Part shown: one piece after another, positions 31,396 to 39,860 of the stretch
Numbering within the stretch: the first letter of the stretch is position 1
How the letters are laid out: every line of letters begins with the position of its first letter
NCBI GenBank assembly: GCA_900551755.1
Contig: URXK01000011.1
Span: forward strand, 1-56,861
Direction of reading: 5' to 3'
DNA from: an uncultured Eubacterium sp.
Lineage (GTDB): Bacteria > Bacillota > Clostridia > Lachnospirales > CAG-274
Length of the DNA: 56,861 bases
Made by a program: the position numbers and the translations under genes
Notes under the pieces: model-generated
The model's input: the letters and a program-made list of their open reading frames with translations, nothing else
Database searches by the model: none
Told to the model about the DNA's origin: nothing

Positions 31396-34300
31396 ATGAA
31401 AAGAAAAGTGCTTTCTTTGGGCATAGTTTTTACAATGTTAGCATCTTCAATGCCTACATTTGCTGGTGATTACACTGATATGCCTCAAGGTTGGTCAAAT
31501 GCTGCAATGACTTATGCTGTAAACAATGGTTATGTTCAGGGCAGTAACGGTAAGTTAAACCCTAAATCTTTTGCAACAAGAGCTCAAGTTGCTGCTATTT
31601 TTGCAAGAGTTTTAAAACTTGAAAACAAGGCTGATATTTCTACATACACTGATGTTGAGTCTAGCCAGTGGTATTATGATGATGTAGCTAAGGCTGTTGA
31701 GGCTGGTCTTGTTTTAGGCTCTGATAATAAACTTAGACCAAATGACAACATTACTAGAGAAGAAGTTATGGCTATTATTGCTAGAGCTTACAATGTGACT
31801 GGTAGCAATGACGCTCTTTCTAATTTTGTTGACGGTTCTGCTGTGTCTAGCTGGGCTAAAGATGCTGTTTCTGCTTTAGTTGAAAATGGCATTGTTAATG
31901 GTAGTGACGGTTATATTAACCCTAAAAACAATATTACAAGAGAAGAATTTGCACAGCTTTTATATAATTGCCAAAATAAGTTTGGTGATGATGTAGAAGA
32001 AACTACAGAGGTTACTACAGCTAGTGAAACAACTACAAAGGCTGTTGTGGCTGAAACTAAGGAAAGTACAACTGAAGTAACTACTTCTAATAAAAAGACA
32101 ACTAAGTCCAGTGGTGGCGGTGGTGGTTCAAGCAGTTCTAGCAAAAATACAACTACTGAAACTACTACAGAAGTAACAACAGAGGCTACTACTGCTGAGG
32201 CAACAACTGAGGCAACTACAGAAGCTACAACAGAAGCAACAACTGAGGCTACTACTGAAACAACAACAGAAACTACTACAGCTGTTGCTTTAGACAGTCA
32301 GAGCAAGGTAACTATTGACGGTACAGATTACTATGTTGCTAACCTTGACAAGCCAATGTCAGACTATACATTTACACTTAATGGCAATGCAGTAACACCA
32401 ACACCAGTAAATGCTGAAAAGACTATTGTTAAGTATAGCGAAAAGCCTCTTACAGGTTACAAGTATGCTAAAAAGACTTTAACTTATGGCGAATATTGGT
32501 ATTCAGAAACAAGTGACGGTTTTACTGGTACACTTTCAACTGATTTTGCTAAGGGCGGCAAAATTGCTGAAATTCCAGCAAGCTACACAGCAGGTCAGAG
32601 TGCAGATGATAAGTATGGTGCAAATGGTGCAGACACTGACGCAGGTATGTATGATGCAGTATCAAGAGCAACTGTTGGCTATGGCTTAGGTAGACTTTCA
32701 TTTAAGCAGGCTGTTGAGGCTTTAGATAGTGCTGGCAATATGAGTCCATTTGAAAGTTCAATTAAGTTTGAAAACGGCTCATATACTGTTGTTAGACCAG
32801 AAAATGCAAAGGCTGACTTTAACTATGACGGTACTTCAAATAGAGGTAGCAATGGTAAAATAACAGCTAGTGGTATTAGAGATATAACTGTTGCAGTATC
32901 TAATGATATGGTAGTAAATGCTGAAATTTTAAAGAATGTATCAGGCTATGAGGCACAGGCTCAAAATGTACTTGCTGAAATTGCTAAGTTAAAATTTGAT
33001 GCAACTTTAAATAGTGATAATGTGTATGCTTACAAGGAATTAGAGGCTAATGGTCTTTATGGTAAGAGAGTTGTAAATGAAAAGGCAACAGTAAAGAATG
33101 TTGGTAGCTATTCAGAGGCTAACACTAATGCTAACAACAAGTTTACAGTAAACACAAAGTATGCTAAGCGTTATGGTGATGTAACATTCCTTGCTTATTT
33201 TGATGACTATGCAAATATGAAGGCTGATGACCCATCACATAAGAATATTAATACTGATGAGGCTGTAGCAGGCAAGGTTGGCGAATTTAAGGACTATGTT
33301 TACAATGTTCAGGGTGCTAAGATTGAATACTTAGGTGAGGACGGCAACTCAACTCCTATAGTTGCAGGTGCTAAGTTTGCATCAGATATTTGGATTTCAC
33401 CAAACCACGGTCCTGTAGTTGAAATTGCTGTAACAAATAGCTATGACAGATTTAAGAGCTTTGGCAACGGTGTATATAGAATTACATTAATGGCTGACGG
33501 TTACAGTGATGTTGTTCTTACAACTTCTGCAAGATTTGACATTGAACAGCCACTTAAAATGCAGGGTGCTGACGATGATGTAGATGAAATTACAAATGGT
33601 AGCGACTTAGTATTAAGCTATGATATTCAGAATGAAAACTATGTTAATAACCTTGTAAATGCTCTTAATGATGGTAGTGGAAAGGTAACTATTGGTGAGG
33701 GCAAAACTATTGTAGCTGATAATGGTAAGGTAACTGTTGAAAACGGCGTACTTACACTTACATTTGAAAACATTAAGGATAGTCTTAAGAAGGATACACA
33801 GTATACAGTAACATTCCCAACATTAGACTATAACGATGCTGATAAGTTAGGTATGACAGCTTCTGTACACTATGCTCCAGCAGGTGAAAATGTTGTAGCT
33901 CTTGAAAGTCAGAGCAAGGTAACTATTGACGGCACAGATTACTATGTTGCTAACCTTGACAAGCCAATGTCTGACTACACATTTACTCTTAATGGCAATG
34001 CAGTAACACCAACACCAGTAAATGCTGAAAAGACTATTGTTAAGTATAGCGAAAAGCCTCTTACAGGTTACAAGTATGCTAAAAAGACTTTAACTTATGG
34101 CGAATATTGGTATTCAGAAACAAGTGACGGTTTTACTGGTACACTTTCAACTGATTTTGCTAAGGGCGGCAAAATTGCTGAAATTCCAGCAAGCTACACA
34201 GCAGGTCAGAGTGCAGATGATAAGTATGGTGCAAATGGTGCAGACACTGACGCAGGTATGTATGATGCAGTATCAAGAGCAACTGTTGGCTATGGCTTAG

Positions 34301-35751
34301 GTAGACTTTCATTTAAGCAGGCTGTTGAGGCTTTAGATAGTGCTGGCAATATGAGTCCATTTGAAAGTTCAATTAAGTTTGAAAACGGCTCATATACTGT
34401 TGTTAGACCAGAAAATGCAAAGGCTGACTTTAACTATGACGGTACTTCAAATAGAGGTAGCAATGGTAAAATAACAGCTAGTGGTATTAGAGATATAACT
34501 GTTGCAGTATCTAATGATATGGTAGTAAATGCTGAAATTTTAAAGAATGTATCAGGCTATGAGGCACAGGCTCAAAATGTACTTGCTGAAATTGCTAAGT
34601 TAAAATTTGATGCAACTTTAAATAGTGATAATGTGTATGCTTACAAGGAATTAGAGGCTAATGGTCTTTATGGTAAGAGAGTTGTAAATGAAAAGGCAAC
34701 AGTAAAGAATGTTGGTAGCTATTCAGAGGCTAACACTAATGCTAACAACAAGTTTACAGTAAACACAAAGTATGCTAAGCGTTATGGTGATGTAACATTC
34801 CTTGCTTATTTTGATGACTATGCAAATATGAAGGCTGATGACCCATCACATAAGAATATTAATACTGATGAGGCTGTAGCAGGCAAGGTTGGCGAATTTA
34901 AGGACTATGTTTACAATGTTCAGGGTGCTAAGATTGAATACTTAGGTGAGGACGGCAACTCAACTCCTATAGTTGCAGGTGCTAAGTTTGCATCAGATAT
35001 TTGGATTTCACCAAACCACGGTCCTGTAGTTGAAATTGCTGTAACAAATAGCTATGACAGATTTAAGAGCTTTGGCAACGGTGTATATAGAATTACATTA
35101 ATGGCTGACGGTTACAGTGATGTTGTTCTTACAACTTCTGCAAGATTTGACATTGAACAGCCACTTAAAATGCAGGGTGCTGACGATGATGTAGATGAAA
35201 TTACAAATGGTAGCGACTTAGTATTAAGCTATGATATTCAGAATGAAAACTATGTTAATAACCTTGTAAATGCTCTTAATGATGGTAGTGGAAAGGTAAC
35301 TATTGGTGAGGGCAAAACTATTGTAGCTGATAATGGTAAGGTAACTGTTGAAAACGGCGTACTTACACTTACATTTGAAAACATTAAGGATAGTCTTAAG
35401 AAGGATACACAGTATACAGTAACATTCCCAACATTAGACTATAACGATGCTGATAAGTTAGGTATGACAGCATCTGTACACTATGCTCCAGCAACAGAGG
35501 CAGCAACTGAAAGCCTTGAAGAAAAGGAAACAACTGAAAACCCAACAGTGTTTGAAACAGTTGTGAAAGATGCAGAGACTAAAATTGATGAAGTTCCAGT
35601 TCTTCCAGAAGTTAATGAAGAAGTAACAGTAGAAGAAACAGAGGAAACAACAGTAGAAGAAGTGACAGAGGCAACAACAGTTGAAGAAGAAACAGAGGTA
35701 ACAACAGAAGAAGTAACTGTTGAAGAAACAACAGAGGTTGTTACAGAATAA
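31396..35751 (+). CDS. S-layer-anchored surface protein with two tandem Tp47-like modules
   Basis: The 1451-residue protein has a signal peptide (about 1-23, ending PTFA), three SLH domains (about 25-190, each with an ITRxE or ATRAQ motif) that bind the cell wall, and a Thr/Glu-rich linker with a Gly/Ser stretch. Two modules of 537 residues follow (299-835, 836-1372), then a Thr/Glu/Val-rich tail. The modules contain DAGMYDAVSRATVGYGLGR and SYDRFKSFGNGVYRITLMAD, closely similar to Treponema pallidum Tp47 (DAGMFDAVSRAT and FDRFKGSGPGYYRLTL, from memory), a lipoprotein reported to bind and hydrolyse penicillin. The modules are nearly identical at DNA level, with a few synonymous changes at their edges. 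Enzymatic activity here is unproven. Confidence 0.85.
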   Translation: MKRKVLSLGIVFTMLASSMPTFAGDYTDMPQGWSNAAMTYAVNNGYVQGSNGKLNPKSFATRAQVAAIFARVLKLENKADISTYTDVESSQWYYDDVAKAVEAGLVLGSDNKLRPNDNITREEVMAIIARAYNVTGSNDALSNFVDGSAVSSWAKDAVSALVENGIVNGSDGYINPKNNITREEFAQLLYNCQNKFGDDVEETTEVTTASETTTKAVVAETKESTTEVTTSNKKTTKSSGGGGGSSSSSKNTTTETTTEVTTEATTAEATTEATTEATTEATTEATTETTTETTTAVALDSQSKVTIDGTDYYVANLDKPMSDYTFTLNGNAVTPTPVNAEKTIVKYSEKPLTGYKYAKKTLTYGEYWYSETSDGFTGTLSTDFAKGGKIAEIPASYTAGQSADDKYGANGADTDAGMYDAVSRATVGYGLGRLSFKQAVEALDSAGNMSPFESSIKFENGSYTVVRPENAKADFNYDGTSNRGSNGKITASGIRDITVAVSNDMVVNAEILKNVSGYEAQAQNVLAEIAKLKFDATLNSDNVYAYKELEANGLYGKRVVNEKATVKNVGSYSEANTNANNKFTVNTKYAKRYGDVTFLAYFDDYANMKADDPSHKNINTDEAVAGKVGEFKDYVYNVQGAKIEYLGEDGNSTPIVAGAKFASDIWISPNHGPVVEIAVTNSYDRFKSFGNGVYRITLMADGYSDVVLTTSARFDIEQPLKMQGADDDVDEITNGSDLVLSYDIQNENYVNNLVNALNDGSGKVTIGEGKTIVADNGKVTVENGVLTLTFENIKDSLKKDTQYTVTFPTLDYNDADKLGMTASVHYAPAGENVVALESQSKVTIDGTDYYVANLDKPMSDYTFTLNGNAVTPTPVNAEKTIVKYSEKPLTGYKYAKKTLTYGEYWYSETSDGFTGTLSTDFAKGGKIAEIPASYTAGQSADDKYGANGADTDAGMYDAVSRATVGYGLGRLSFKQAVEALDSAGNMSPFESSIKFENGSYTVVRPENAKADFNYDGTSNRGSNGKITASGIRDITVAVSNDMVVNAEILKNVSGYEAQAQNVLAEIAKLKFDATLNSDNVYAYKELEANGLYGKRVVNEKATVKNVGSYSEANTNANNKFTVNTKYAKRYGDVTFLAYFDDYANMKADDPSHKNINTDEAVAGKVGEFKDYVYNVQGAKIEYLGEDGNSTPIVAGAKFASDIWISPNHGPVVEIAVTNSYDRFKSFGNGVYRITLMADGYSDVVLTTSARFDIEQPLKMQGADDDVDEITNGSDLVLSYDIQNENYVNNLVNALNDGSGKVTIGEGKTIVADNGKVTVENGVLTLTFENIKDSLKKDTQYTVTFPTLDYNDADKLGMTASVHYAPATEAATESLEEKETTENPTVFETVVKDAETKIDEVPVLPEVNEEVTVEETEETTVEEVTEATTVEEETEVTTEEVTVEETTEVVTE
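32299..35490 (+). repeat. 1611-bp tandem duplication inside the SLH gene
   Basis: Copy 1 starts at 32299 and copy 2 at 33910 (1611 bp = 537 codons later). By eye the only differences are four synonymous third-position changes in the first 90 bases and one near the end (GCT to GCA). The 1.5-kb interior reads the same in both copies, which points to recent duplication or gene conversion. Confidence 0.93.
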
Positions 35752-35762
35752 TAATTATATAG

Positions 35763-35794
35763 TTTAAGGGTATGCAAATATGTGTACCCTTAAA
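35763..35794 (+). terminator. Terminator after the SLH gene
   Basis: TTTAAGGGTA (35763-35772) pairs with TACCCTTAAA (35785-35794), followed by TTTTGTTT. Confidence 0.85.
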
Positions 35795-35808
35795 TTTTGT
35801 TTAAATAG

Positions 35809-35866
35809 TTGACACAAAATAAATAATGTGATAGAGTATGTTAAGTACAGTTAGTGAAAGCTAACT
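35809..35866 (+). promoter_or_regulatory. apbE promoter with leader hairpin
   Basis: TTGACA (35809-35814), 17 bases, TAGAGT (35832-35837). The early leader has AGTTAG (35849-35854) and CTAACT (35861-35866) around TGAAAG, close in sequence to the TTAGC/GCTAA hairpins in the SLH gene leader. Confidence 0.55.
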
Positions 35867-35896
35867 TATTTAATATAGAAAGGTAGTTGTAATAAT

Positions 35897-36895
35897 TTGT
35901 TTGGTAAAAGAATAATGTGTTCAGCCTTAGTGTGTGCTTTGCTTTTGACAGGCTGTGGTAGCAATGAAACAAAGGAATGTAAAAGCACTGTGTATGCTAT
36001 GGATACTGTTATGGAATTGACAGCTTACACTAATAATGACAATGTGTTAAATGACGCTAAGGAAAAAATTGAAGAAATAGACAAAAGATTTAGACGAGGC
36101 AGTGAGGACAGTGAAATATATGCTGTCAACAACAATTCTGAAACTAAGTTGACAGATGAAACAGCTTATGTAGTAGAAACAGCCTTAAACATTGGCAAAA
36201 AAACTAGTGGAGCATTTGATGTAACTATAGCACCTGTTATGGATTTGTGGGGATTTTATAATCAGAACTTTTATGTGCCAACAGAGGCAGAAATAAATAA
36301 TGCTTTAAAAAATGTAGATTATAGTCGTGTCAATTTAAGCAACAATGTTATTACAAAGCCTAAGGAAACACAAATTGATTTAGGTGGTATTGCTAAGGGG
36401 TACACATCAGACACTGTTATAAACCTGTTGAGAAATGAGGGCGTACAATCAGCCATAATTTCTTTAGGTGGCAATGTTCAAACTTTAGGCACTAAGCCAG
36501 ACGGCAGTATGTGGAAAATTGCTATACAAAATCCTTTTGATGACAAACAATATATTGGTGGTGTAAAGGTTGCTAATAAGGCTGTTATAACATCAGGAGG
36601 TTATCAAAGATATTTTGTTAAAGACGGTGTAACTTATGAACATATTGTAGACCCTAAAACTGGCAAGCCTTCTAAAAGTGGCTTAAGCTCTGTCACTATT
36701 GTTACTGACAAGGGTATAGAGGGTGACGGACTTTCAACAGCACTTTTTGTAATGGGTCTTGATAAGGCGTCAGAATATTGGAGAGAAAATAAGGACTTTG
36801 AGGCTGTTTTAATAACTGATAACAATGAAATATATGTTACATCAGGTTTAAAGGATAGCTTTTTTAGTGATAGAGAATACAGTATAATAGAATAA
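35897..36895 (+). CDS. apbE: FAD:protein FMN transferase (ApbE), lipoprotein
   Basis: ApbE attaches FMN to a Thr/Ser of target flavoproteins such as RnfG/RnfD or NqrC, outside the membrane. The 332-residue protein has a lipoprotein signal (basic FGKR, hydrophobic run, lipobox LLLTGC with C20), VYAMDTVMELTAY, DVTIAPVMDLWGF, IDLGGIAKGYTSD and HIVDPKTGKPS, the standard family motifs, and a C-terminal GDGLSTALFVMG. It starts at TTG (35897), because the internal ATG at 35915 would remove the basic n-region; AAAGG is 13 bases upstream. Monocistronic, with its own promoter and terminator. Confidence 0.93.
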   Translation: MFGKRIMCSALVCALLLTGCGSNETKECKSTVYAMDTVMELTAYTNNDNVLNDAKEKIEEIDKRFRRGSEDSEIYAVNNNSETKLTDETAYVVETALNIGKKTSGAFDVTIAPVMDLWGFYNQNFYVPTEAEINNALKNVDYSRVNLSNNVITKPKETQIDLGGIAKGYTSDTVINLLRNEGVQSAIISLGGNVQTLGTKPDGSMWKIAIQNPFDDKQYIGGVKVANKAVITSGGYQRYFVKDGVTYEHIVDPKTGKPSKSGLSSVTIVTDKGIEGDGLSTALFVMGLDKASEYWRENKDFEAVLITDNNEIYVTSGLKDSFFSDREYSIIE

Positions 36896-36910
36896 AATAG
36901 AATAGTTTAA

Positions 36911-36937
36911 TAGAGGGTATCGAAAAGACACCCTCTA
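36911..36937. terminator. Bidirectional terminator between apbE and the small minus-strand gene
   Basis: TAGAGGGT (36911-36918) pairs with ACCCTCTA (36930-36937), followed by TTTTATT on the plus strand. The stop codon of the minus-strand gene lies in the stem. Confidence 0.7.
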
Positions 36938-37108
36938 TTTTATTATATTCTTTTGTTTTATTAAAATATCAGCTACAATATGGAGCTGGTGCAGGTTATT
37001 AATATATTCGTGTTCTTTATGAAGTAGTAGTTGTAGCCAAACAGGTAGGGCGACAAAGTATCTTCTTGAGCTACTGCTTTTGTTTATTAATTGGGTTAAG
37101 TTTTGCAA
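36935..37108 (-). CDS. Small conserved-looking hypothetical protein, 57 residues
   Basis: On the minus strand a TTG codon (37106-37108) follows GAGGTG (37116-37121) by 7 bases and opens a 57-codon frame: MQNLTQLINKSSSSRRYFVA, then LPVWLQLLLHKEHEYINNLH, then QLHIVADILIKQKNIIK. The RRYFxxLPVWxQLxLHxxxEYIxxxxxLHxxAD pattern recalls short uncharacterised Clostridia proteins I have seen, but I cannot name a function. The middle is a likely amphipathic helical hairpin. It has no signal or membrane segment. It is convergent with apbE and divergent from the thioesterase gene, 126 bases away. The strong ribosome site and non-random residues make it a probable real gene. Confidence 0.65.
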   Translation of the reverse strand: MQNLTQLINKSSSSRRYFVALPVWLQLLLHKEHEYINNLHQLHIVADILIKQKNIIK

Positions 37109-37176
37109 TTTAATTCACCTCAAGGCTATTTTTTGACTATTTTGTACCATTTATTACACTTATGTTGTGGTAAATA

Positions 37177-37205
37177 TTGCATAAAGTTGCAAAAAAGTGT
37201 ATAAT
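37177..37205 (+). promoter_or_regulatory. Promoter of the thioesterase gene
   Basis: TTGCAT (37177-37182), 17 bases, TATAAT (37200-37205), ending 29 bases before the ATG. Confidence 0.7.
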
Positions 37206-37234
37206 ATATCTAAAACTAAAAGGAGGGAATAACA

Positions 37235-37621
37235 ATGAAAATTGGGATAAAAGGAACAAAGGTTATTCAAGTAACAAATGAAATGACAGCAAAGGCTATG
37301 GGTAGTGGAGAGCTTGAAGTATATGCAACTCCAGCTATGATTAGCTTAATGGAAAACACAGCATACACAAGTGTTGCTGATTATTTGGAGGAAGGTGAAG
37401 GCACAGTTGGCACATTAATGAATGTTAAGCACTTGTCAGCTACTCCTGTTGGTATGGAGGTTAGGTGTGAAAGTGAACTTGTAGAAATTGACAAAAGACG
37501 ACTTGTATTTAATGTCAAAGCCTATGACAAAGTAGGTTGTATTGGAGAGGGTACTCACGAAAGATTTATAATAAATAACGATAAATTTATGAATAAAACC
37601 AAAAGTAAGGGTAATTTATGA
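37235..37621 (+). CDS. Hotdog-fold acyl-CoA thioesterase, fluoroacetyl-CoA thioesterase (FlK)-like
   Basis: The 128-residue protein matches the FlK-like thioesterase family: VTNEMTAKAMGSGELEVYAT, then PAMISLMENTA, then GEGTVGTLMNVKHLSATPVG, and an IGEGTHERFII strand near the end. The Thr-Ser, Glu and His positions of the FlK active site appear as the T of the AYTS region, E of MENTA and H of VKHLSATP. In most bacteria these proteins hydrolyse unknown acyl-CoAs; fluoroacetate resistance should not be assumed. GGAGGG precedes the ATG. It is monocistronic behind a good promoter and precedes the agr region. Confidence 0.87.
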   Translation: MKIGIKGTKVIQVTNEMTAKAMGSGELEVYATPAMISLMENTAYTSVADYLEEGEGTVGTLMNVKHLSATPVGMEVRCESELVEIDKRRLVFNVKAYDKVGCIGEGTHERFIINNDKFMNKTKSKGNL

Positions 37622-37673
37622 TTATATAATAAAAAAAGTTAAATAAAAATAATTATAAACTACACAAATTACA

Positions 37674-37700
37674 TTGTCGATAAATGTACTATTTTGTCGA
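37674..37700 (+). promoter_or_regulatory. Direct repeats upstream of the agr-type regulator gene
   Basis: TTGTCGA occurs at 37674-37680 and 37694-37700, 20 bp apart, about two helical turns, on the same face of the DNA. This spacing fits binding sites of LytTR-type regulators, so autoregulation is plausible. They lie 72-98 bases upstream of the -35 at 37772. Confidence 0.45.
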
Positions 37701-37771
37701 AATTTGTTGCATTTTGTATTATTAATAGTAAATTACGCGAAATGTTTTTGTGCATTTTTTTAAAAAACTAC

Positions 37772-37799
37772 TTGATTATTTGGAAAAATATGGTAAAAT
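37772..37799 (+). promoter_or_regulatory. Promoter of the agr-type operon
   Basis: TTGATT (37772-37777), 16-base spacer, TAAAAT (37794-37799), about 33 bases before the ATG at 37832. Confidence 0.5.
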
Positions 37800-37831
37800 A
37801 TAAGTGCAATCAAGTTATGGGAGATATTCAT

Positions 37832-38527
37832 ATGATAAAAGTTGCAATCTGCGATGATGAAAAAGAGTATATTGATAAAATCTCGAAAATTGTTTCAGAT
37901 ATTGAAGATGTTAAAATTTATACTTATGACTCTGGTTATAAAATTTTAAATATCCTTGAGGAATTTGATATTTTTATATTGGATATAGAAATGCCAGGAA
38001 TAAGTGGTATGAACTTGGCTCATATAATTAGGGAAAAACGAAAAGAAGCTATTATTATTTTTCTTACTAATTATGACAGCTATGTTTTTGATGGTTACGA
38101 AGTTGGTGCTTTCAGATATTTGTCTAAGGTTAGAATGGACCAGAAACTTTTGCCTGCTGTTAAAAAAGCTATAGATATAGTAAATGATAGCAAAAGAGGT
38201 TGTTTCTTGAGCCTTAGTGCAGATAAGAAAACTATTATTAAAATCAACTTGAAAGATGTTATTTATCTGGAAAAATCTGGTAAAGAAGTGGTATTCAATA
38301 CAATACATAATGAAAAAATTGCAATAAGAGCCACACTGGGTCAAATCAGTGATGAACTTGATAGATTTGGATTTACTGAAGTTAGAAAAGGTGTTCTTGC
38401 AAACATTGCTTATATTGAAAGAATAGATGGACAAGAAGTTGCCTTGAAAAATAACATAGTTTTATACACTAGCAGAAGTAGATTTGAACCTATAAGAAAG
38501 GCAATGTTACACTATTGGAGTAAGTAA
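37832..38527 (+). CDS. LytTR-family response regulator (AgrA-like)
   Basis: The 231-residue protein has a receiver domain (about 1-120; acidic CDDE pocket, phospho-acceptor Asp51 in FILDIEMPGISG, Lys in the LSKVRMD region) and a LytTR DNA-binding domain (about 135-231; IKINLKDVIYLEKSGKEVVF, then FTEVRKGVLANIAYIERIDG). This is the architecture of AgrA. I chose ATG 37832 behind GGGAGAT; the frame is open 46 codons further up but that part lacks a ribosome site. It should respond to the sensor kinase encoded 2 bases downstream and control agr and other promoters. Confidence 0.92.
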   Translation: MIKVAICDDEKEYIDKISKIVSDIEDVKIYTYDSGYKILNILEEFDIFILDIEMPGISGMNLAHIIREKRKEAIIIFLTNYDSYVFDGYEVGAFRYLSKVRMDQKLLPAVKKAIDIVNDSKRGCFLSLSADKKTIIKINLKDVIYLEKSGKEVVFNTIHNEKIAIRATLGQISDELDRFGFTEVRKGVLANIAYIERIDGQEVALKNNIVLYTSRSRFEPIRKAMLHYWSK

Positions 38528-38529
38528 AA

Positions 38530-39825
38530 ATGGGAGTATTATGTTTTTTAATTGAATTAATGGCTACATTTTGTGAAGTCTTTGTTTGGCTTTTATGTGG
38601 CAGAAGAATTTTTAAAAGTGATATAAGTATATTCAAAATTGTGGCAGCAAGTTCTTTTTATGTTGTTGTTGTAACATATTTGAACTCAATTGAATTGGTG
38701 TCACAAACTACAATGTTTGTTAGTATGTTTATATATGGTATATTAATGTACCTATTATATAACAAAAATATGGTTTCTGCATTGGCATTAGGTTCTACTT
38801 GTATGGTTTTGCAGTTATCAATTGAAATGCTTGTTATATGTTTATTTAGTTTGGCGACTAATGACCCTAACTATGTTCATCATATATTAAGTTCATCAAA
38901 TCTTTATAGAATTGAATATGTTGTGTTCTTAAAGGTTCTTATGTTTGTCTTGTATTTCTTGGCAAGAAAAGTTTTTGATAAAATTGATTATACATTGTTT
39001 AAAAATCCTGTTTATATTGTTTTTGACATTGCAGCTATAGTATTGACATTAATTGTGTCAACATCTGTAGATAGTAATAGTTTAAAAGATGCTAAAATTG
39101 CTATTGCTTTTATGTTTGTATTTTTCTTGCTTATTATTGGTTTAATTGTTTATTTAGCTAATACCCTTACTAAAAAACAACTTCAATTAAGGGAAAGTAG
39201 TTATATTCAATTAAAAAATGATATTTTAGAAAAGGATTTAAAAAATATCAATAAACTTTATAGTGAAAATTCAAAGAGTTTTCACGAGTTTAAACATCAT
39301 TTAGATATTATTAAAATAATGCTTGACAATGGTCAATATGATAATATGAAAGAATACATAGCTGATTTAAAACCTACTGACAGATACAGACCAGAATTTG
39401 TTACTGAAAATAGTATTGTCAATATGGTTATGAATGTTAAGTGTAATGATATGAAGGAAAAGGGTATTGACTTTGATTATAATGTTGGTAACTTATCTTC
39501 AATCAATATAAATAATGATGATTTTTGTAGTCTTTTAGCTAATTTAATGGATAATGCTATTGAGGCTGTTGAAAAAACTGACAATGGTAAAATTGATTTT
39601 AGATTATCTGCTCCTGCCGATTTTGTGGTAATTACAGTTTCAAATAGCTGTGATGGAGTTGATACTGATGATTTAAAGTCTACTAAGTCTGGTAATCACG
39701 GCTGGGGCTTAAAGATTATTGATGATGTTGTTGAAAAGTATTGTGGTGTAATAGAAAGGGTTTATGAAAACAATATGTTTATAACTAAAATTATGCTACC
39801 TTTTAAATCTAAAAATTCATATTAA
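38530..39825 (+). CDS. Sensor histidine kinase, AgrC-like (GHKL)
   Basis: The 431-residue protein has an N-terminal sensor of about six membrane spans (residues 1-205), a helical linker, a phospho-acceptor His at 252 in KSFHEFKHHLDIIKIML, and a C-terminal HATPase (NLMDNAIEAVEK as the N box, GNHGWGLKIIDDVVEKY as the G box). This is the AgrC layout, in which the membrane domain detects a cyclic peptide. It follows the response regulator by 2 bases with GGAG inside the preceding gene. Together with AgrB and AgrD downstream it forms a complete quorum-sensing circuit. Confidence 0.92.
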   Translation: MGVLCFLIELMATFCEVFVWLLCGRRIFKSDISIFKIVAASSFYVVVVTYLNSIELVSQTTMFVSMFIYGILMYLLYNKNMVSALALGSTCMVLQLSIEMLVICLFSLATNDPNYVHHILSSSNLYRIEYVVFLKVLMFVLYFLARKVFDKIDYTLFKNPVYIVFDIAAIVLTLIVSTSVDSNSLKDAKIAIAFMFVFFLLIIGLIVYLANTLTKKQLQLRESSYIQLKNDILEKDLKNINKLYSENSKSFHEFKHHLDIIKIMLDNGQYDNMKEYIADLKPTDRYRPEFVTENSIVNMVMNVKCNDMKEKGIDFDYNVGNLSSININNDDFCSLLANLMDNAIEAVEKTDNGKIDFRLSAPADFVVITVSNSCDGVDTDDLKSTKSGNHGWGLKIIDDVVEKYCGVIERVYENNMFITKIMLPFKSKNSY

Positions 39826-39860
39826 AAAAATAGAAATGTTATGGGAAAGGAGGATTTAAT

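Noticed and set aside
32486..32689. Out-of-frame ORF, present twice (also at 34097-34300)
   Set aside because: A shadow of the duplicated module in the SLH gene; it was useful only for measuring the 1611-bp period.
37235..37621. Fluoroacetate resistance function for the FlK-like protein
   Set aside because: Fold-family similarity only; most members have other or unknown acyl-CoA substrates.
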